Source: Sphingobium sp. (GTDB lineage Bacteria > Pseudomonadota > Alphaproteobacteria > Sphingomonadales > Sphingomonadaceae). Taken from it: a stretch of DNA of 17,828 nucleotides. The DNA lies in contig JASBTC010000227.1 of the NCBI GenBank assembly GCA_030148625.1, positions 1 to 17,828 of the forward strand, written 5' to 3'. Under the pieces are notes generated by a model. It was not told the DNA's origin and searched no databases. It saw only the letters and a program-made list of their open reading frames with translations. This document shows, in pieces, positions 13,363 through 17,828 of this stretch. The translations under genes and the position numbers were made by a program. The first letter of the stretch is position 1. Every line of letters starts with the position of its first letter.

Positions 13363-14823
13363 TCATTGTCCCAGCAGGCGGGCGGCGGCGGGGCCGTAGA
13401 GCGCGGCGACGAAGATGCAGGCCATTGCGACGCCGACGAGGATGCTGCGCGTGTCCTTGATGGCGAAGGCCACCGGATCCCCCTCGACCTGGCCGCGCCG
13501 CGCCATCATCCAGATGCGGTTCAGCCAGTAGATCAGCGGCAGGCAGAGCAGCCACAGCATCTCGGGCAGCGCATAGTGCGCGGCCGTTGCGGGATCATGG
13601 GCGAAGAGGGCGAGGACGAGGATCGCGACCATCCCGGCGGAAACCCCCGACATCATCACCACATCGAGATCGCCGCCGACATAGCCGCGTCCGCTCAAAA
13701 GGCGATCCGGCTCGATCGCGTCGCGCATCTCGACATAGCGTTTGAGGTAAGCGAGGCTCAGGAACAGGAAGACGGAGAAGAGCAGCAGCCAGAAGCTCAG
13801 CGACACGCCGATCGCGATCGCGCCGATCCAGATCCGGATGGTGTAGAGCGAGGCGAGGACGATGGCGTCGCCGACCATGACGGACTTCAGCCGGAACGAA
13901 TAGGCGGTCGTGATCGCCATATAGGCGAACAGCCAGAAGCTGAGTTGCGGGCCGCCCAGCAGCCACCCCCCGATCAGCCCTGCACCCGAAAGCAGCAGGG
14001 CGAGGCCCATTGCGGCGGGTATCGAGAGATCGCCGTGCGCGATCGGCCGCTTCCATTTGGTGCGGTGCGCGCGATCGGAATCGATGTCGAGCAGGTCGTT
14101 CAGAAGATAGATGGACGAGGCGATGAGCGACATGAGCAGCGCGGCGGCGAGCGCCGTCAGCAATATGGCGGGGTTCGTGAACTCGCCCGAGGTGAAAGCC
14201 GGCACGATCACCAGCGCGTTCTTGGCCCATTGATGGGGGCGCATGGCCTTTGCCAGCACATGGGCGAACCGGGCGCGGGGCGCACCCAGTCGTTCGACCG
14301 CGGATCCCGTCGGGACATGGCCGACCGACCAGCCCTGGCGCGCCTCTTGCCACAGGCATATGTCTGCCTTGCAATCGCCGACATAATCGAAGGGCGCGTC
14401 GGGGCCGATGCGCTCGCGGATCGCGGCGAGCTTGGCGCTGCCTTTCAGGTTGGCGCGGCCCCGCGTTGCGATGATCGGGTCCGACAGGTCCAGATGCTGC
14501 GCGATCCGCCGGATATGCCGCCAATGGCTGGCGCTTGCGAGGATGACCGGACGGCCCTCGCTCTTGGCTTGCGCGATGAGGTCGAGAACCTCCTGACGAT
14601 AGGGAAGCCGCGCCGCGTCGATGGCGCCGCGCCGCGCGGCCATCGTCTTGGCGAGCGCACGTCCGCCGAGCAGCCACAGAAGCAGGGCGAAAAGCGCCGC
14701 GACGCTCGACCTTGCGACCCTGACGAAGCTTTCGAGCGAAATGTCTGCGCGCGTGAGCGTGCCGTCCACATCGACGAACAGGGGCACGACCTCGCCCGCC
14801 GCTATGGGCTGTTCATACAGCAT
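13363..14823 (-). CDS. HAD phosphatase-UbiA prenyltransferase fusion (DPPR-synthase-like)
   Basis: A 486-residue fusion. Residues 1-180 form a HAD-like domain: DVDGTL (18-23, nucleophile Asp18 and acid Asp20), motif II SAS (97-99), a Lys-bearing motif III (NLKGS) and GDCKAD (149-154) as motif IV; residues 37-53 are hydrophobic and may touch the membrane. Residues 190-485 are a UbiA prenyltransferase with about eight to nine helices, the first Asp-rich motif NDLLDIDSD (242-250) followed by KRP, and the second KRYVEMRD (361-368). This pattern resembles decaprenyl-phosphate phosphoribosyltransferase (Rv3806c type), which makes polyprenyl-phosphoryl-phosphoribose; the HAD part may remove the 5-phosphate. 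It is last in a three-gene operon, overlapping the upstream GT-C gene by 11 bases, with AAGGGGG seven bases before its ATG. The exact substrate is inferred. Confidence 0.88.
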   Translation of the reverse strand: MLYEQPIAAGEVVPLFVDVDGTLTRADISLESFVRVARSSVAALFALLLWLLGGRALAKTMAARRGAIDAARLPYRQEVLDLIAQAKSEGRPVILASASHWRHIRRIAQHLDLSDPIIATRGRANLKGSAKLAAIRERIGPDAPFDYVGDCKADICLWQEARQGWSVGHVPTGSAVERLGAPRARFAHVLAKAMRPHQWAKNALVIVPAFTSGEFTNPAILLTALAAALLMSLIASSIYLLNDLLDIDSDRAHRTKWKRPIAHGDLSIPAAMGLALLLSGAGLIGGWLLGGPQLSFWLFAYMAITTAYSFRLKSVMVGDAIVLASLYTIRIWIGAIAIGVSLSFWLLLFSVFLFLSLAYLKRYVEMRDAIEPDRLLSGRGYVGGDLDVVMMSGVSAGMVAILVLALFAHDPATAAHYALPEMLWLLCLPLIYWLNRIWMMARRGQVEGDPVAFAIKDTRSILVGVAMACIFVAALYGPAAARLLGQ

Positions 14824-16099
14824 GGCTCGGCCCCCTTCGCGCGATGAATTGGCGGAGCCAGGCGGCAGCCGGGATCGATGCCATGACGATGAGAAGCGGG
14901 ATTGCCGGATCGCGATAGCGGACGATGATATAGGCGGCGGCGTGGATCAGCCAGAAACCCGCGATCATCGCTGCGAGGATCCATTTGCCGTCGCGTGCGA
15001 CCCGCCGCGAGCCGAAGGCCAGCAGGCCCAGCAGCAGGATCGCGCCATATTGCGCCACCTCGAACAGCCGGATCGATCCGATCGCCTTCGATGCCGAGAA
15101 ATCCGCCGCGTCGGGGATATTGGGCTGCCAGAAATAGACCAGCTTGAGCGCGGCCAGCTCCGCCGCGCGGCCCGGATTGGCGGCGATCCAGTCAAGAGCT
15201 TCGGCCTGCAGACGATCGGCGTTGCCGACTTCGCCCAGGCGCAGGCGGGTTGTTTCCCAATCCTTGCCCAGCGGCGTGTCGGCAATGCTCACGAACCTGC
15301 CCGTCGCGGCGGGATTGTTGCCGAGATAGAGGTTGAAGGCCGCGTTGGTGGTGAGCGCCGGGCGGCCGACCATCTGGTCGGTCGCGTAGAGCCAGGGTGT
15401 CAGGACCAGGCCGGCGCCGGCGACGAAGCAAAGGCCGCCGGAGAGGGCAGGGGTGAAGCGGCCCCTTGCCCGCCACAGCAGGAGCAGCGCGACGGCGACG
15501 CCGGCGCAGAGCAGCAGCGCCGAGCCGCCCGTGACCAGCGACGCGCCCCATAACAGACCCGCCCCCAGTGCCCAGGCGATCGGGCGGTCGTCGCGCGCGA
15601 TCCCGATCGCGCACAGGGCGATGCCGAGCAGCAGCGGGGTCGAGAGATTTTCCTTGGTCAGCATCGTCGCGTTCCAGATGCCGGGGAGCCACATTGCATA
15701 AACGACGGCGGCGAGCAGACCTGCGCCGCGATCGCCCGACAGCGCGAGGCTGAGCTTGTAGACCAGCCAAAGGCTGACCGCGCACAGCAGCATGTTGACG
15801 GCCAGCGCGACGGCGACCGTGCTGCCCAGCGTCAGGAAGAACGGGGTGAGCAGCAAGGGATAGCCGGCGCTGTAAAAGGCGTGCTGGCCATACATGTCCA
15901 GCAGCTCGCCGCGCTCCGCAAGGCCCTGTGCCATCGTGAAATAGGCAAGCGAGTCGCTCTCGATCGGGTGCATCAGGATCGATGCGCCCGCCGTCCTGAG
16001 CGCAATGGCGAGAATGACGGTGACGGCGAGCAGCGTGGCGCAGGTCCGGCCCGAAAGACCGAGTGCCGGGCGGCCATAAGCCGCGATCGTTCGATTCAT
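14813..16099 (-). CDS. GT-C fold membrane glycosyltransferase (family 39/ArnT-like)
   Basis: A 428-residue polytopic inner-membrane protein with about ten hydrophobic segments. After the first helix, the large external loop carries ESDSLAYFTMAQGL (47-60), in which Asp49 occupies the usual catalytic acidic position of GT-C enzymes, then FYSAGYPLLLTPFF. LTKENLS (147-153) and TNAAFNLYLGNNPAATGRF (251-269) are typical of bacterial family-39-like transferases, and the C-terminus has IVRYRDPAIPLL, a family closing motif. These enzymes move a sugar from a polyprenyl-phosphate donor to a lipid, polysaccharide or protein on the outer face of the membrane. The start codon follows GGGAGG at five bases. 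It lies 31 bases after the small transporter gene and overlaps the HAD-UbiA gene, so the three should be co-translated. Confidence 0.88.
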   Translation of the reverse strand: MNRTIAAYGRPALGLSGRTCATLLAVTVILAIALRTAGASILMHPIESDSLAYFTMAQGLAERGELLDMYGQHAFYSAGYPLLLTPFFLTLGSTVAVALAVNMLLCAVSLWLVYKLSLALSGDRGAGLLAAVVYAMWLPGIWNATMLTKENLSTPLLLGIALCAIGIARDDRPIAWALGAGLLWGASLVTGGSALLLCAGVAVALLLLWRARGRFTPALSGGLCFVAGAGLVLTPWLYATDQMVGRPALTTNAAFNLYLGNNPAATGRFVSIADTPLGKDWETTRLRLGEVGNADRLQAEALDWIAANPGRAAELAALKLVYFWQPNIPDAADFSASKAIGSIRLFEVAQYGAILLLGLLAFGSRRVARDGKWILAAMIAGFWLIHAAAYIIVRYRDPAIPLLIVMASIPAAAWLRQFIARRGPSHAV

Positions 16100-16130
16100 G
16101 CGATCCTCCCGATACGCTACAGGCGCGTAT

Positions 16131-16499
16131 TCACGCCGAGCGCGCGACCAGCACGCAGCCGGTTGCGATCAGCAGCGTGCCGCCGATACGGGCCGCGCTC
16201 AGGCTTTCGCCCAGCCAGTGGGCGCCGGCGAGCATCGTCAGGATGAAGCCCATGCCGACAAAGGGATAAGCGAGCGACAGCGGCGCGCGGCCGAGGACGA
16301 ACAGCCAGAGGAGCGCGCCGACGCCGTAGAGACCGAGGCCCACGATGATCATCGGGGATTGCGCAAGTCCGCCCACTTCACCGCCGATCCCCGCCGATCG
16401 GGCGCCGGCGGCGGCGGTGGTGCCCATTTTGAGCGCAAGCTGGGCAAGCGCGGACAGGCTCACGCTGGCGAGGATGAGAAGGAAAAGGCGCAGGGTCAT
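16131..16499 (-). CDS. Small four-helix EamA/SMR-type transporter (ArnE/ArnF-like)
   Basis: A 122-residue protein with four hydrophobic helices. SLSALAQLALKMG in helix 1 (12-25) has the Gln-x3-Lys pattern of ArnE/ArnF-type half-flippases, and LLWLFVLGRAPLSLAYPF (65-82) is the characteristic helix 2-3 segment; GE at the start of the last helix region is also typical. ArnE/ArnF are thought to flip undecaprenyl-phosphate-aminoarabinose; small EamA relatives act on other lipid-linked or small substrates. Being first in an operon with a GT-C transferase and a UbiA enzyme suggests it moves a polyprenyl-phosphate sugar across the inner membrane. I chose the ATG at 16499; a TTG at 16505 is the alternative, and neither has a strong Shine-Dalgarno sequence. 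Confidence 0.82.
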   Translation of the reverse strand: MTLRLFLLILASVSLSALAQLALKMGTTAAAGARSAGIGGEVGGLAQSPMIIVGLGLYGVGALLWLFVLGRAPLSLAYPFVGMGFILTMLAGAHWLGESLSAARIGGTLLIATGCVLVARSA

Positions 16500-16505
16500 C
16501 GACAA

Positions 16506-16687
16506 AATTCCGGTCTATCAGCAATTTGCCTCTAGCCGCGCCGGTTCAAGATAAGGTTAAGACATACATTACATGGCGCCGCCCGATTACGGGAACGATC
16601 CAAAAACCGTTCGATGGTGATCGTGGATGTGGGGCGATGCCGGGGATGCCATGCAGGCAAGCCTGATGCAATTTTTTCAACACCCTG
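16506..16687. other. Intergenic region upstream of the transporter/GT-C/UbiA operon
   Basis: About 180 bases lie between the amidohydrolase stop and the operon start, both on the minus strand. The AT-richer part (16500-16580) is the likely promoter area for the operon, but no confident boxes were found. A plus-strand hairpin with a T-run at 16650-16677 is annotated separately. Confidence 0.4.
16650..16677 (+). terminator. Terminator-like hairpin with T6 run on the plus strand
   Basis: CAGGC and GCCTG (16654-16658, 16661-16665) extend to CAT/ATG with one bulged G, and TTTTTT follows at 16672-16677. It points in the plus direction, although both neighbouring genes are on the minus strand. It may end an unseen plus-strand transcript or be fortuitous. 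Confidence 0.4.
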
Positions 16688-17828
16688 CTAGACGAACGGC
16701 GAGGTCAGGATGTTGGGGCGGGCGCCGATCCGCGATTCCCGGACCATCCTTTTCACCTCCGCCAGCATCCCGGCATTGTCGATGACGATCCCGTCCTTGA
16801 TCGTGTGGACGATGCCGCGGGTCCTGCGCATGTGGCGCGCCGCGCCGCCGTCCGCACTGCCGGCTTCGTCGAGCGTCGCGTCGCCGGCGATCGTGACCGC
16901 GCCGAACGCGTAGAGAGTGTGGAGATTGCGGACGGGATTGCCGTCGACGATCGCAAGGTCGGCGATATAGCCGGGGCGCACCAGGCCAAGGCGGTCCTCG
17001 CCCAGCGTGACGGCGCCGTTGAGTGTCGCGAACTTCAGCGCCTCAAGCGCATGCACGCCGGTCTCGCGGGAAAGCAGCAATTCGCGGACATTGGCGAAAC
17101 CGGGCGTCTGCCACATCCAGGGATCGTCGGTGCCGTAGACGATATGGCCGCCGCGCTTGTTGAATTCGAAGATCATGTCGCCCCACAGCGCGAATGCGCG
17201 GGCCCATGTCGCCTCGTCGTCCGATGTCCAGTCCCAGTGGAACGCGGCATGGCTGGCACCGGGGACGGAATTGTCGATCAGATATTGATGGCTGAACTTG
17301 TCGTGCCAGGGCTGGCTCTGCGCGCGCAACACGTCCCGGCTCGCTTCGTAGACGACACGGGTGGGCAGCATGGTGACGCCGCGATCGGCGAGCTCGCCGA
17401 CGACATCGGTCAGCAATCGCTGGCGGTTGGTGTCGCTCCACACCTGTCCCGCGGCGCGGAAACGCATGCTTTCGTTGCTGTAATTATAGTCGCGCGCGAA
17501 ATCCTGTACGCGTCGGTCCAGCGCCGCTTCGGCATAGCCATAATGATGTTCGATCATGGTGGCGCCCAGGCGTGCGGCATCGATGGCAGTGATGACCGCA
17601 TTGTTCTGCGGCTGAAGATGCACGGTGGTGATGCCGCCGACCTGCTTGACGGCGCGGCAGATCGCCCCGAACAATTCCTGGTTCCAGCTCCATTTGTCGA
17701 GCGAGACGATGCGCATCCCCTTGGCGGCGATATCGGCCGCGATGCGCGCGGCCTGATCCGGCGCCTCCAGCTGTTCGCGCGTATAGCCCTCGATCTGCTC
17801 CCATGGCCAAAGCGGGACGATGCGCGGT
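16688..17828 (-). CDS. Amidohydrolase family protein, C-terminal part (5' end outside window)
   Basis: The open frame runs to the window edge, so at least 379 residues are seen and the N-terminus is missing. The visible part is the C-terminal portion of the TIM-barrel plus the small beta domain. Putative metal/active-site residues are in TVHLQPQ, IEHHYGY and YGTDDPWMW (the Asp that closes the site). The block LEALKFATLNGAVTLGEDRLG followed by RPGYIADLAIVDGNPV is the standard closing signature of imidazolonepropionase/dipeptidase-like amidohydrolases. An internal ATG at 17716 exists, but the frame continues upstream (WPWEQIEGYTREQLEAPD), so it is not the real start. It is unrelated in close sequence to the deacylase at 4135-5631. 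Export cannot be judged without the N-terminus. It probably ends its own transcription unit 188 bases before the glycosylation operon. Confidence 0.88.
   Translation of the reverse strand, partial: PRIVPLWPWEQIEGYTREQLEAPDQAARIAADIAAKGMRIVSLDKWSWNQELFGAICRAVKQVGGITTVHLQPQNNAVITAIDAARLGATMIEHHYGYAEAALDRRVQDFARDYNYSNESMRFRAAGQVWSDTNRQRLLTDVVGELADRGVTMLPTRVVYEASRDVLRAQSQPWHDKFSHQYLIDNSVPGASHAAFHWDWTSDDEATWARAFALWGDMIFEFNKRGGHIVYGTDDPWMWQTPGFANVRELLLSRETGVHALEALKFATLNGAVTLGEDRLGLVRPGYIADLAIVDGNPVRNLHTLYAFGAVTIAGDATLDEAGSADGGAARHMRRTRGIVHTIKDGIVIDNAGMLAEVKRMVRESRIGARPNILTSPFV

Noticed and set aside
13351..14847. Plus-strand open frame (498 codons) opposite the HAD-UbiA gene
   Set aside because: It mirrors the HAD-UbiA fusion almost exactly and encodes a charged sequence without domains, while the minus-strand frame has clear HAD and UbiA motifs.

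Overview
The window is GC-rich (about 65% in most genes) and reads like a chromosomal segment of a sphingomonad (Sphingomonas or a close alphaproteobacterial relative). This is inferred from codon use, from the protein types (TonB-like secreted proteins, amidohydrolases, serine hydrolases, LysR/SDR pairs) and from intergenic hairpins; no rRNA or other taxonomic marker is present. Gene density is high. I see no insertion sequence, CRISPR array, phage gene or replication origin.

Layout. 1-383 (-) is the N-terminal part of an exported protein cut by the window edge. 592-900 (+) is a small degenerate PilZ-like protein, followed by tRNA-Cys(GCA) at 986-1059. 1173-2264 (+) is a suppressor-of-fused (SUFU) domain protein, convergent with a small membrane zinc-ribbon protein (2339-2611, -). 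Next come a glutathione S-transferase (2894-3538, +) and a small secreted TonB-C-like protein (3674-4033, +) in a patch of lower GC. An N-acyl-D-amino-acid-deacylase-type amidohydrolase (4135-5631, -) and an S12-type serine hydrolase (6001-7737, +) are divergent over a 369-bp intergenic region carrying two AT-rich dyads with promoter-like boxes. Hairpins lie between the serine hydrolase and a LysR regulator (7839-8741, -). The LysR gene is divergent from an SDR oxidoreductase (8873-9646, +) across a perfect 21-bp palindrome.

9658-12757 holds a membrane-anchored DJ-1/PfpI protein (-, TTG start), a TMEM175-family channel-like protein (+) and a GlxA-type DJ-1/AraC regulator (+). A VOC/glyoxalase-fold protein (12883-13293, +) is followed by a tight three-gene minus-strand operon, 16499 to 13363: an ArnE/EamA-like small transporter, a GT-C membrane glycosyltransferase, and a HAD-UbiA fusion. 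The last gene (16688-17828, -) is the C-terminal part of a second, unrelated amidohydrolase.

How the genes may work together. The most interesting block is the HAD-UbiA / GT-C / EamA operon. UbiA enzymes of the DPPR-synthase type attach phosphoribose to polyprenyl phosphate; the fused HAD domain could remove the 5-phosphate; an ArnE/F-like protein could flip the lipid-linked pentose; and the GT-C enzyme could transfer the sugar to an outer acceptor. The window would then encode a compact lipid-linked pentose glycosylation pathway. No DprE1/DprE2 epimerase genes are visible, so the sugar could be ribose, or epimerisation may be encoded elsewhere. This is inference from domains and gene order. 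A second plausible module is the deacylase plus serine hydrolase pair, which may process D-amino-acid-containing compounds in the periplasm.
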